Source of the DNA: Fistularia commersonii
Lineage: Eukaryota; Chordata; Actinopteri; Syngnathiformes; Fistulariidae
Assembly (NCBI GenBank): GCA_037954325.1
Contig: JBBMNZ010000027.1
Span: 9,571,501-9,635,500, forward strand
Direction of reading: 5' to 3'
DNA length: 64,000 nt
The notes under the pieces are model-generated. The model had not been told where the DNA came from and ran no database searches. It saw nothing but the letters and a program-made list of their open reading frames with translations. Positions 1 to 26,688 of the stretch are shown piece after piece. Position 1 is the first letter of the stretch. Each line of letters begins with the position of its first letter. Made by a program: the position numbers and the translations under genes.

Positions 1-1969
1 GAGAACAACAGTGCTTTACAAATACACATCCGCATAGACATAAAATACATCACATTAATAAAACACAACAAACTGGTGCATTAAGTAGACCATTAGGGGA
101 CACCATACTCAACTTTACTATGTCCCTTAATGGTTTGGAGAGCGAGCTGATGAGTGAGATATCTTTACTTGATCGGGATACGTACATCAAAAATGCGTCG
201 TGCTTTCAGTCCTTAATTGTTTTGCTGAAAGTAGGGGTACAAGTGGTGATTTGGCTGAACGACATGACTTATTCTATGCCACTTTGGTGGCCGTGAACAT
301 AAATATCACCAGTAGCAAATTCTTGTGTGTTAAAGGTGCATTCACATCATAGCATATCTCCTTCCTGTCACCGACCGAGCACTTTCCATAGTACACGCTA
401 TCACGGGTGTGGAAAAACAACACTCCCTCTGATACCTTACTCATCATCGCTTTTTGAAGGAACTCTTGTTGATAGTTTTTTTCCGAGTCGCTGTGCGAGC
501 ACTCGGTGACAGTGGCGAGGGAAAAACTGTCTTTGACTGCGCAAAAACCCTTGGGTAGATCCAAGCTCAATGTGGGCGGCTTTCTGCCAAAAAGGTCAGA
601 CTATGACATAGAATTCCCCAGTGCAGTCTGTTTGTAGTTCTTTTGCAGATTCTTAAAACAATTCACAAACCATTAATATAAAACTCAAAGAAGGTTAGAA
701 ATGTGTCATATTATTCATGACTCAGGTGTATTGAAAGGATGAACTAGACACACGAGAAGTATGAATAAAACAATCACACACACATTCACATTGCCAAAAG
801 CTAACCCGATCCTGCAGCAGACATCACTGCAGAATAGCAATATATGGGAAAGGTTTACGTCTCTGTGTCCCAGCTGAGTCCATCAACCATAAGAATGTAT
901 GAGATGAGCAGCTCTATGGCTAAGCTTATCGAGCCTAATGTGATGATATGTCATGCATGTGGTGCAGTGCCTGGCCTCACACATCCACTTTCAGGCACTG
1001 AGCCTCAGCTAAATGTGTTCTCCAACCCCATCCCAACCATCAATATTTGGACATTTATACATGGCAAGAGTAATTCATAAGCACGGAGACAAACAGTTAC
1101 ATGGATGCACCGGTGCATTCACTGACCGACACAAAATGCAGTAAGGCTGAAATATCAAGTATCCACCCATGCTGTTTCTTTGAGTTTGATCGAGACCACA
1201 GATGAGCACCGACATAAATGCAACTCCCATGAATTATAGATATTATAGTTCTCCAAGAACGGGGACATTACGGCGATGGGCATGTACTCGGTGGACACGT
1301 TTAAAAAATGTGTTCATGAACATTGCGCGTTGCGTGTGTTGTCTGTGTGTTCACATCAAACGGTGAAACGTTGCATTGTGCAAGGATTAACAATCGTGTC
1401 GGAAATAATTCTGGAAATCGGCGCATTTGAAAATTCAAACGATATATTTCAAGAGTTGGAAAAAGGAAAAAAAAAAAAAAACAACGTTGCCCTGCAGCAA
1501 CAGTTTTGTTTATGAAATATAAAGCCAGTTTGAGGATTTCTGGATCGCATCATCTGTAGATTCAAGGCTTTAAAAATGTAGCACTGTAAGCCTAATTCCC
1601 CCAAGATGAAGCTGTGTCAACACTTGCTGACAAAATACTCTCTCAGCTGTATCTATGGAGGGGCGGCACAAAAAAAGACCCTCCTTTTGAGAGCCACTAG
1701 CCTGCAGCTGCTTTGCTGACACCGTGCCCGACGATACGGGAGGCAGTCGTTGCGGCGCTCTGAGTTGAACTATCCATTTGCATTCAGAGCATCGCTCGGT
1801 ACAGATGGCAAGCAGAACAAGTGGGAGGCCACCGGCGAGTAGGTTACCTCTCATCTGTGCCTGTCTCTTTCCACAACACCCCCACCCCAGTGTAGCATCC
1901 TCCAGAGACAGAACCCTAGTCAGTGTGGCTTTCGTAATGTTGTAGTAACTGTCTTTTCTCTATTGACAG
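1..1969 (+). other. unc13c intron (left edge)
   Basis: No unc13c exon was found before 1970. It contains a protein-like minus-strand frame at 274-621 (listed separately). The remainder shows no recognisable repeat family. Confidence 0.6.
274..621 (-). pseudogene. unidentified protein-like fragment inside unc13c intron
   Basis: A minus-strand frame without stops reads as plausible protein: DLFGRKPPTLSLDLPKGFC, then SLATVTECSHSDSEK, FLQKAMMSKVSEG and FFHTRDSVYYGKCSVGDRK, ending ATKVA with TAG at 274. There is no ATG near the start. A stop codon lies just upstream, and beyond it the same frame again looks protein-like (LQKNYKQTALGNSM). This suggests a decayed retrocopy or mobile-element gene rather than a working exon. 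I do not recognise the family. It lies antisense to unc13c. Confidence 0.35.
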
Positions 1970-16349
<14,380 letters not shown>

Positions 16350-16710
16350 TGCAGTATTAAGCTTGGCGTTGTCTTGGCAAGACTGATTGAGAATAAAGAA
16401 GGGGAAGAAATGTTTTTTTTTTTCTGGCGGAGGGAGGAGAAGAAAAAAAAAGAGAGATTGTCCAAAGAGAACAGGAAGAGACCCAAACAGGCGAGAAAGT
16501 CAGAGACGGAGTGAGAGTTGTGTTTGTTTGTTTGTTTTTTGTGCATGTGCGTAAAAACATCTGTTGGAATGTTCATTTTAAACTACAGTATGTAAAAGTG
16601 TTTACTTACAGTATGCTTACTATTAAGTACTATATTCTAAAAAGTTATGTTAACAAACCATGAGATACCTTTTGTACAACATTTAGTCTTTTTGAACAGA
16701 GATTTGTTCC

Positions 16711-16716
16711 AATAAA
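16711..16716 (+). promoter_or_regulatory. unc13c: candidate polyadenylation signal of unc13c
   Basis: AATAAA occurs 362 bases after the stop, followed within about 20 bases by an A-rich tract. Another AATAAA lies at 16392-16397, only 43 bases after the stop, so a shorter 3' end is possible. AT-rich sequence to about 17.7 kb could belong to a longer 3' UTR; no further AATAAA was noticed there. Confidence 0.5.
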
Positions 16717-19535
16717 GTGCCAAACCAGTGGAAAAAAAAAAAAAAGACAAAAACAAGAAAAAAAAAACAACAAAACCAACGTATATGAATTATGGTGAAC
16801 TTAGTATGTTTGAAATTTGCTCGATTCTTTTGCCCGGTGTAAGTCATTTTCTGACGGTGTGGCGTTTTGATTGTCGCGAAGTCTTTCATTTTGCACCCCT
16901 TCAACCCGTTTTTTCCCGCTTCATGTTCTTTCACAGAGCACCGCGGTGCGCATCCTTTCTCTCGGTCATGTCTCCTCCCATGACTCCACAGTGGCTACAG
17001 AGCAGGGTCCGCGTCCCCTCGCCTTCAAACACTTTGTATTTTAAGTCGACCTGAAAATAGACCATGTTTTTTTAAATGGCGATGACTGCTATGTAAACTT
17101 CATAGGTGTTTGTAATTTTATAACCATGACAACAGTGACGACAACCTCCAGTGCTAACAGTCTTAGCAGAAAGAATGGAAAATATCTTTGTTCTTAGGTT
17201 TTCCTTTTCCTCTTTTTGGCTATTGGTTTCCAGCCTTTCTGAATGACCACTGTGAACATGAGCTTTGGAAGGCAAGCTTACATGACAGTTCCAATCCTTT
17301 ATTCATATTTTCCAATAACTTTGTTCCTATAAACTGCCAAAGTTGGATAAAATATTTCTACAAAAGCAATCCATTACACGTCAGAAGAAATATATGTACA
17401 TGTGATCCATTACTTTTTAAATGCTAATATTCGATTGTTGATAGGCCGGTACAAAGATTTTATTTTTTTTATTTCCTGTGAAGATGTTAACGGATATGAA
17501 AGTTGCACATGTTTATTTAAACATTAACTCTATCAGCTTTTTCTGTCATTTTATTTTTCTTCATAAAAGGAAAGAGTCTAACATTTGGTAAATATGCAAC
17601 ATTCCTATGTATTGCACTGATGGCAAATTGTATGTCATGTAAATACATTTAGTGAGATATTGTAAAAAAAGTCTAATTTTTTTCAACGTGCATAAAGTAT
17701 GTGCAAATGTGTGAAAACATCTGGGTCATTTTGGGATCGCCGATTTCTTGTTTTTCAAATGGGAACAGAAATGCATCGATCGATCGAGTAATTTCTTACT
17801 TTCACTGATGGGGGTTTAGGAGCCGCACGCTGCACAGCTGGTGGCGCCTGTCAGCTCGAAAGTAAGGAAGCAATCAAACAGCATGCAGGTAAAAAAGAAA
17901 TCAGATTTTTAATACAAAACTGGTTGGCTTCATGTTCTTTTAAGACCTTTCTGTACGCTTAACGCCTAAACATGCACAATAAGTTGTTCCTTCCATTGGA
18001 ATGCAATGAATCCCTTCTGCTGTCACCCAACGTTTGACGCTTATTACTTTAAAATGATTCTCTGCAAGATACAAATCCAATGGATTAACCGCCACGAAGA
18101 CATTGCACGCAAAGTTTCTCCTTTTTATTTTTTGATTTTACAGAGCCTTGGATGTGCGTTTCGCATCGGTTGCGCTCTACTTCCCGTCATCCGCTTGGCA
18201 GCCATAGGAAAAAAAAAATGCTTGTTAATATTTGGGAAATCCCACAAGTGTTACTTTCTCTTCCGGCGACCGTGGCATGAGATCTTTTTTAAATAATCAG
18301 CACGGGGATTGCTCCGGGAACAACCCCAATTATCACATTTCAAACCCAACCACAGGATTTTTGGTCAGAAACCTGCTGAGTTTATCTCATCGCCTGGATC
18401 GAGGACAAACGAAGGGCCAGTCAAAGGGAGTTCATTTGTCGGCATCACCTCTACCGCTTTTATTCCTTTGCAGCTGTCGTCCAACCGGGGAGCAAACCAC
18501 TGAGGATGATGAGCAAAGACAGCTATCTACAAAACCCGGAGGAAGAAATACACCGACACCTGAAGGGCAAGACAGAAAATACGGTTTATCTTTGAAAAGT
18601 TACTCCATTTTGGTTCTTCATTTGACCCTCTAAACTTACTGTGTTTAAGAAGTCAGTCATCCGGTGCTACTTTGAGTTACTGTAATTTCCACCCAGAAGT
18701 ACTTGGCTCAACATTTCTTTTTTTAAATGGTTATACCTGCATGTAAGATAAGGCATATCTAAAATACTTACAAGTTATTTTTTTCATTACATGTGTCGCT
18801 GCGGCTTATTTCACTGCAAGCATGGGTAAAAATGAGGTGAAACCACCACCAGAGGTGTATCTGTTGGCGACAAACCTCCAGACTCAGCAATTTAAGAAAA
18901 AATAAATAGATAAATAAAAGTGCAGCATTTGCAAAGCGACTAAGTTGAAAGAAGGTTTCCAGTCTTGCATATGGGAAAAAAAAAAAAAAGTTGTAGAAAT
19001 TAAATTCTCAAGATGTAATTTGTTAGCCGGGGGAGGAGATGGTATTTTGTTCCCATACCTTAATTTCCTGCCCGCAGAATCGTCGGAAGGGGAAAGTGTC
19101 TATGGTTCAATGCAAATTATATCGTGGTTTGAGGTACGTTCTGGATATTTAATCACAAACAGGAAAGCGTAATTGTAACCCCACAAACAAGCATAGTATT
19201 GACACTGCAGGTGAAAAAGGTAAGTAAAACTTCACATCATTACATTTACAAAGGAGGATCACACAAACCATTTGAGTCTGAATCTTGATGGTTTCCAACT
19301 AGACTTCAGCTTTCTGGAGAGTGACTCTTGCTTTCTGCTGCGTTTGACCTATACTGAGTTGATAACTTTTACATATAATATATTGTATTATGGCCAATGG
19401 CTATAAAAAGTCTGCTGTCACATATTCCGTTTTATTAACAATTTGTATGGAAAATATAAGTCCATGTAGAGTTTCATCCCAGCGTTTCATCTAATTTAAT
19501 TATGTGGCACCCCTGAGTCCTCATAAAAAAGAAAA

Positions 19536-19543
<8 letters not shown>

Positions 19544-19583
<40 letters not shown>
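19544..19583. repeat. (AT)n microsatellite
   Basis: About 20 perfect AT dinucleotides follow a poly-A tract. Confidence 0.97.
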
Positions 19584-19586
<3 letters not shown>

Positions 19587-21965
19587 TTGTATTCAAATTT
19601 CTTGCACCTAATACTGTGAAGTAACTTCAACTTATTCTCCTGATACATATAGTTGTTGATGAGCAGCGTTAATACCCTCTTCCAGCTGTTTTTTTTTCCC
19701 CTCTTATTCCAAGTAGCCTGCAGTTATTGTTGAAATGGCCCAACTTACATTTGATTTTTAACGTCCCCCAGGTTATTCTAACTCAATGAAATAACAGATT
19801 AACCTACTACTTCAGGGGAGTTATCAACTATGCCCTGTCTTTTTTGGACAATTTGTGCATTTTTAATATGAAACAGTAATAAATTAAGTGTATCCACCCC
19901 AGACCAGATAGACGAGTCCATTTCCCTGAGCAATGTTTTTCACAAACAGGTACTGATGGAAGAATAAAGTTCCAGATGGTTAAAATGTGCTCATACGGCT
20001 GCTTTTCCAGGTTTCTTTGTATCGTGTGAAGACCTGGAGAAGAAATCACCAGACACTTAGCAACACATACCCCCCGCAGAAAGCATTTAATAGGCAGATA
20101 TTATCAGGAGCCAACTGTGCCGGTGGAAACAGCAGCCTGCGGAGATACAAATCCTTCAAAGAGCCCAGAGATGAATTGGTCCCTACTTTGCACAGGTTTG
20201 CATCCGGCAACAGTTCAGGCACTATAAAGTGTGTCTTCTTTTTGACAAAGAAAGGGAGTCAGACAAAGAAATACCTGGAGCCGTGACACGGTGGCAAAGA
20301 CCTGGTCATGCCTAAGCACAGCCGGAGAAACCCCTGGAATGCAATGGCTGGCCGCTGTGTGTTGCGCAGCGAGTGTGTTTTTACACCGAAACAAACTGTC
20401 AGGCGGCCTATCGAACCAGCAGCTTTCTTTTACAGATGAGTCTTCGGATTAAACAGGCGGAATTAGGTTTAGATGGATTCCTGGAGCAACTAATTGAGCG
20501 CAGCACAGCGGGGTAACACACGACTGACACCCAACGCACGAGTCCGATATATTATCTTGAAGAAATGGGCCACAGGAGTACGTCCATCTGCGTGATAATG
20601 TAATATAACCAGCTGTTACGTACACCGTAACAGATATCAAGCAACCGTCCGTCTTTTTTTTTTTTTTTTTCCTCCTGTGTCCTTCAAAGTGGTAGGCCTG
20701 TTTATTCTTCAGGGGAAGATTGATGAAACTGACCTCCAGGCAAGGATTACTCTTTCACACCAGTTTTTCAAGCCGAGTTAAGGTTTTGAACTTGATGGGG
20801 TTTTTTTTTAAGCCTTGGATGACACTTTATGCCTATAAATCCTTAAATGTTTTGCCCAATCTAAGAAACTACAACCCGAGCTTGTTTCATTTTTTTTACA
20901 GAGCACAATAAAGCACTGCGAGGCGAATATTTTAGGAGCCAACATAGTGAAGGAAAATGATGAAACCCCGGAGGGAAACCAGCACTCGCATCAAAACCCG
21001 CAACACTGCACAACTAAAGGATGAAAAATCGATCCTGCGACCGATGCTACAACACACAGGATGCAAGACTGTAACAATAAAATGAGTACGGCGTTGCTGT
21101 AACGCACAATACCGAAGGACTGACAACAGTATTGTTCAATGTCACAGTCACACAAAAAATAAAACATAACCAAACTCAGCAGCCTATTTGTTATGAATGT
21201 TGTACTTGAAAGCAACATTTTATAAGGCACCATTTATGCATATAATCAGAAGAAAACAACAGTTTTCATGAAATTATTTAATCTGTATCACACACGTTAT
21301 GTGGAGTGACATGTGTAAGTATGATATATAATATGTATTTTTAGTTTAAAACAATCATTTGTTCGTCCTACTTTGTGTTCTCCAGGCATGCCAAGAAAGT
21401 ACGGATTATGTTAACTTGTGGTTCCTTCTATTATTTAGTCGGGCAGTGTGAAGAGTGTGCTAGCTGCTGGTGTTCTGACAAAAGCTCCTATTCCGGAAGG
21501 CATCTTCACAACAAGAAGCTGATAACAAGCTCAATATGGTAAGTCCTTGGTGTCGGGGCTCACTTTCAAGTAAATGTCCTGCCACTCAAAACATACTTTT
21601 GTAGTTCAACCTTGTGGGGCAGACATTTTATTCTGTATTGTGTCGATTTGTCCATTTTTAGGCCCCTCTGTATAAGCGTCAGCATTTATTAGCATCCTTT
21701 CCCCGCGTCTGGGACCTCAGCCTACTCGGGCTTTGACGGAATAAACATTTTATTTTTAAGCACGATATGATAAATTCAGAAAAAAGTATACGTTAATGAT
21801 ATATATATTAATGAAGTTATTTTCATTGTAGCTCGTAAATCTTGTTCTTATACAAGTGCATTTATGTTACTGGTATCTGCTGATTGCTCTAATTTAATTT
21901 TGCATTTTTAACAACCGAATAAATATATTTTGTACATTTGTCTAATTCTAACTTACTTATTCGAA

Positions 21966-22125
21966 AGGCAGCACAGTGACGCAATGGTCAGCATTTGGTA
22001 CCTGGTTTAACAGCGATAGGGGACTTGTATTTGTGGAGTCTCCACGTTCCACCCATGTCTGCATGGGTTTCCCCTTGGATCTCCAGTTTCCTCCCCATGA
22101 CCCGGAATGCAGGATCTGTAGTATA
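21966..22125 (+). mobile_element. degenerate fish retroposon fragment
   Basis: Begins GGCAGCACAGTGACGCAATG and continues with TGGAGTCTCCACGTTC and GCATGGGTTTCCCC. This order matches a common teleost interspersed repeat (GGCGGCACGGTGG ... GTGGAGTTTGCATGTTCTCC ... GTGGGTTTCC). Reverse-oriented relatives lie at 43740-43985 and 45945-46030. The family name is uncertain. Confidence 0.6.
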
Positions 22126-25100
22126 GATAATGAATTAATTAGTCATTAGACAACTATTCGATCAAAACGTGCATTCGGGTAGACCGTATCAGAATGATGA
22201 ATCTGCTGGTTGACAGTCTTATTTACACATTACATGACGTAGCTATTGCATTTAGATGATTTGGCAACGTAGTAGTGGCACAGAGCATCAAGCAACATTT
22301 CAAGATGATGCTCTTTCATTGACATTGTTGCATTCAGAAATGTCAGAGTTGAGATCAGTATTAACGCAAACAGCCTTTTAATGAAAATATCAAGAAAAAT
22401 AATAACCTTTATTTTTAATTTACACAACTAAATTCTATTTTTTTCATTATTTTTGCTTTTTATTTATTTTTTTTCCTCAGATTTTAGTTTTGTTAAATTT
22501 TTCATCTGATTGAAATGTATTTAATGGATTTTTTTAAAGCTATTTGGTCCAAGTTTATTTTATGTTATTTTATGTTTCATCTATTTATTTTGCATCCCCA
22601 ATCTCAGGTTTATTCATTGCTCATTTAAATGCGTATGCTTCTCCCGAGGCAAATTTGGATAGAAATATCAACAGAAAAATGTAAAAAGGTTCATTCTCAG
22701 ACTTTAATATCTTGCGCTGTCAGATTCAAACCTGTTGTCACATTTTGATAATTCTGCCCAGAGTGAGGATTGTTTAAGCGATACCAGCAAAGCCTCTTTG
22801 ATTTGTGAAGAATCTAAACAGACTGACTCAGTGAATCACCTGAGTCCATGGTCCAGAGGGTTGCAAAGCCTGTTACTAACACTGACAGTGGTTTAGTTGG
22901 GTGGGCCGGTAAATCAGGCCAACTGAACCGGCATGTATAATTGATAGAAGGCAGCTATTATTAATGTAATTTATTTTACCGCAGTAAAACCAATCAAAGT
23001 CTCTCTTCTAACAATGGTCTGCCTTGTAAATTCTCAGTCACTGTAAATGTGTTTTTGAATCCCCTTAACTCTTAATGTGGCGATGCTTTACCTCACTGAT
23101 GCGCTTTGCTGTTTACCTAAAGCCAAAGTTACACTAAGTGCCTTAAGATTAAAACGAGGCGAGTCCGATTTTGCTTTTAATAACAAATTCCCGGCTGAGC
23201 CCAATTAAACAGCGTCCCGTATTACGTTGATGAGTTTGTCCCAGTCTCAGGGCCACTTAATCTTCCTGCAACTTTCCCCATCCCCTCTCCATCGTGGTGC
23301 ACGGTGTTTCCTCCTTTTCTCCTCCACTTTAATAAATCATCAGGACACAGAGTCTGGGGAGGTGCGAGTGTGTGTTTTGCCGTGCCATATAGTGTATGTG
23401 CTGCTAGATAAAATAGCAGTCCTGCATGTGGAAACATATTGAGCGGATGAAGTTTGCTCTGCAGTGTGTGCTTAAATATGTGTTTTGTTCGTCCTCTGGG
23501 TGTTCATTTTTACCAAGCTAGTCCGACTGAGTGTAATTACAGCTCGGAGTTTCAGCGGGAACATAGAGGTTCTCCTCCTCCTGCCATTAAACAGATAAAA
23601 GTAGGTTTACATCCACAGCGGGGGGGAAGAAAGAGCAGCGAAGCGGACACGGAGACTAGCACGTGCAACCATAGCCGCACCGAATGGGCCGATTCTGTTC
23701 ACTGAGACGAGTCTAAGCAACTTCAACATACAGAGCACCAGCCTCATCTTCGCCGTCCTGATAAATGAGATGTTGACCTGAACCATGAGCGGCCGACTGT
23801 TATCGCTTCTGCAAAAACAATGCCGTAATTGATTCTGCTTGTCGACAGTTTTATAGCAAACACACATGACAATGAGGGAAAAGGCGGTGGGCGATTTATT
23901 TCTTTTTTACGGATACGGAGCAGTTTTCAGCTCAGTGCTCACAGTTTCACTGTGCGACTTTTGATTAAAAGAAAACGCCGCATCCTGAATCTGGTCCATT
24001 TTTTCGGGGTGTATATCACTTTGATTTGACAAATCATTGCATTTATTATTCCTGATCTGGAAAATACTCCTCCGCACATATAACCTAAGCTACCCCGCAC
24101 CGCATTGCTCCTTTACGCCTCCCCCGTTCTTCTCCCTTTTTAACACCTTTTCCGAATTATAGATGGGGTTAGTCTCAGGCCAAGGGCTGAAATGACTGTT
24201 CAATAATTCATGTTGCCTCCTTTGAATTTAGCGGCGTCTAAATGCATTCTATAGTAGACTCTCACTTTTGTTGTCTTTCTTTTCCTCTCGCCTATACAAG
24301 AGTTCTTTATGCTTCTGCTGCAGTCTGCACCGTTGCTCTCAAACACAGCAGAAACACAGCAGTGACATTCTCTATATTCCTCTCTCGTAAATCACCTGCT
24401 TGATTTCAAAGAAGGGAAACAAAGGCTTGGGCCGGTGGAGCGAGAATCTTTTCCGCTCTTCTTCTCACGGGAAGCCTCAAAAAAGACAATGCTATGTTTG
24501 TATTGTATATTGTTTGTGCCGCAGCGTCGAGCAAATGCAGCTCGTCTATGGGCAGAAGAGAAAGTAAGTGTTTGCTGTTTTAGCCCGGTAATAACATCGG
24601 TAAAATCCGTCAAGGGCTCAACTTGCTGTGTAGCCCTATCAGCCTGGACGATGCCTCCTCATTAGGGATTAGAAAATTCACGTTTGGAAGTGAAAAGGAA
24701 CGAGGATATAAAGAGTAATGTGCTTCTCTTGTGTCATAAGCATCACTTGATATATAGCTCAAGGACAGCTGGCTGTAATGGTAATGAAGATCATTTAAAG
24801 GTAGTTCACAGCAATCCGATGTAGAAAGGCAGGTGCGGGGGGGAAATATTGAAAGTCCGCATGCAAATTTTGCCATGTGACAAAATGCAAAGCAAGTCTG
24901 ACGCGCCATCCCGACATTAACATAGTCGCTTTTTGTCCAAATGAGAAATATGGTGATTTCCTCGTAATAATGTGACACAGGAGTGTGTGAACTACATAAC
25001 AAGACGCCGACTGAACCGTCAAATTTAACGACGGGGATATCAACTGCGCCGCCATCAAGAATTTGACCAATGACAAAAGAAAAATATCTGTCCAGAGAGG

Positions 25101-25329
25101 TTTCTAAGTCACAGATTCATAGAAATGGCTTTCCATCAACTTCAGGGGAAAACAAAGACAAATAGCTTTCACCTGAGGGGGGATTTCCAGCAATAAAGTA
25201 CCATTTCCTGGACTTGATTGTTGGGGGAGTAGTTGCAATATTTGTGCTATTTTAAAACCTTCTCTACCCGAGACTATTTTTGGACTCCGGCTCAATAAAT
25301 TCTGTATTTGTATTTGACTTGTAAACACG

Positions 25330-26131
25330 TCAGTGAAGGTTCTCATCCATCCAGGTCGTGATAAATTATTGTTAAATCCTCTTTTGGCAACTGGACTTGG
25401 TTTTTCCCCTTGAAGATGTTTCGCCTCTCATCCAAGAGGCTCTCTTCAGGTCTGATGGACCTTTTTAAGGTATTTAACTGCAGGGGTGGAGGTTGGGCGT
25501 TGGTCCAAGTTGAGATGGTTTGTTATGTTAATAACTGTTGTTGAGTTGTTTTGCGGCGCCCAGGTTGAATGGGTGTCAATGTGCGTGTCACTATATGTGT
25601 TGTTTTGAAACAAAAAGGTTGAACTCCGAGAACGCACTTGAGTTAAAATCGGAACAGATTATTGGAAGGCAGTTGCGCGATCTGGTTAGTTCTCTCGGGT
25701 TGAGCCTTGGGTTTCGATGACTCCATTTGTTTTTCTTTTTTTTTCCGGCCAGAGTGCGAACATTGCTGTTTTCAAAGTGGTGGCCCTTGTCCTCATGGTG
25801 TAAGCGGACCACGGGCTCCGATGAATTGCCTCTCCTTTGTTTCGCCATCCGTTTGAAAAGAGGTATTTTTGTCTCACCAACGTAGAGGTCATCACAATCC
25901 TCATTGCACTTAACAGCAAACACCACATTCTCGATCTTGTGTCTGTGAGTTCTGTCCTTGGAGTGCGCTGATCTTTGCCTTGGGTGTTGTGGGGTTTGAA
26001 ATGTAACCGGTGCTCGATGTTTGTTGAAACGAACACCAAATACCCGTACTTGGACCAACGCCCAACCCCTATCCCAGCAGTTAGATACCAGAAAATCCCA
26101 TGGTCTATTTGGAACTAAAGAAGCCTCAAGG
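25330..26131 (-). mobile_element. Penelope-like retroelement, 3' end with GIY-YIG endonuclease frame
   Basis: A minus-strand frame open from about 26181 to 25591 encodes a C-terminal GIY-YIG nuclease: KDRTHRHKIENVVFAVKC, then DLYVGETKIPLFKRMAKQRR and VRLHHEDKGHHFE. This is the layout seen in fish Penelope-like elements (VVYAVQC...LYIGETK...HLKDKGHSFE). Downstream are the usual 3' motifs: a hairpin with CCTCTTGGATGAGAGGCGAAAC and then ACCTGGATGGATGAGAACCT near 25335. The reverse transcriptase part is missing, so this is a 5'-truncated copy. The right edge abuts a hAT-like element. Confidence 0.82.
25412..25447 (-). ncRNA. hairpin in Penelope-like 3' region, possible decayed hammerhead-type motif
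   Basis: Two nested stems are visible: GAAGA/TCTTC at the ends, and GCCTCT at 25423-25428 pairing with AGAGGC at 25435-25440 around a six-base loop. The minus strand reads TTGGATGAG-AGGC-GAAAC, resembling the hammerhead core CUGAUGAG-stem-CGAAAC with two differences. Penelope-like elements are known to carry hammerhead ribozymes. Activity is not claimed. Confidence 0.3.
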
Positions 26132-26688
26132 ATACGTGTCAAACTCAAGGCTTGCGGGCCAAATGAAGCCCACCACGCCATTTCGTTCGGCCCGCGAGAA
26201 GGTCTAACTGTCTTAAAATGAAATAAATGAGGTCAAACACGTGCATTGAGCATAAACTACATTCCCCACAATTCATGCCGATTATATTACCCGCGAAGTG
26301 ACGCCATTCCGTACATTAGATTGCAGTGAATTCACATCAATGTGATTTCCAACAAGTGGAATAGACAAATACAAATGACCCCTAAATGTCAAGGTAGAGA
26401 AAAGTTAATGCAGATGGAAGGCTATTTCAGTTTGTGCTTCAAGAAGAAAAAAACGGTATGTTTTTTTGTGTTATGAAGCAGTGTCGGGTGTCAAAGAGTA
26501 CAATCTACGTTACATATGCATTATAATCTATGCAAATGCATATGTAACATTTTAGATTTGAATGAGTAATACATGATTTAACATTAAGGAGAGGTTACAT
26601 TTATTTAGCATTATATTCGGTTACATTCATACCGTTAGAATTACCATTATGCTGATGTGCCCTCGGTGAAAATGAGTTTGACGCCCTG
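26132..26688. mobile_element. hAT-like non-autonomous element
   Basis: The left end has GTGTCAAACTCAAGGC and GCGGGCCAAATG. The right end has AATGAGTTTGACGCCCTG. These are inverted terminal sequences of the GTCAAACTC type common among hAT MITEs in vertebrates. Flanking 8-bp duplications are imperfect. No transposase frame is visible. Confidence 0.6.

Larger units (their letters stand above)
16750..25329. other. gene-free intergenic stretch
   Basis: No coding region could be supported in about 8.6 kb. The first kilobase may be unc13c 3' UTR. Recognised content is an (AT)n at 19544-19583 and a degenerate retroposon at 21966-22125. Many short frames appear on both strands, but none has family motifs or splice context. 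Regulatory elements cannot be judged from one sequence. Confidence 0.5.

Noticed and set aside
18006..18633. Two overlapping plus-strand frames of 96 and 133 codons
   Set aside because: No family motifs, splice context or compositional difference from flanking DNA.
24610..25076. Overlapping minus-strand frames of 130 and 93 codons
   Set aside because: Cys, Ser and Leu rich without domain motifs; consistent with chance open frames.
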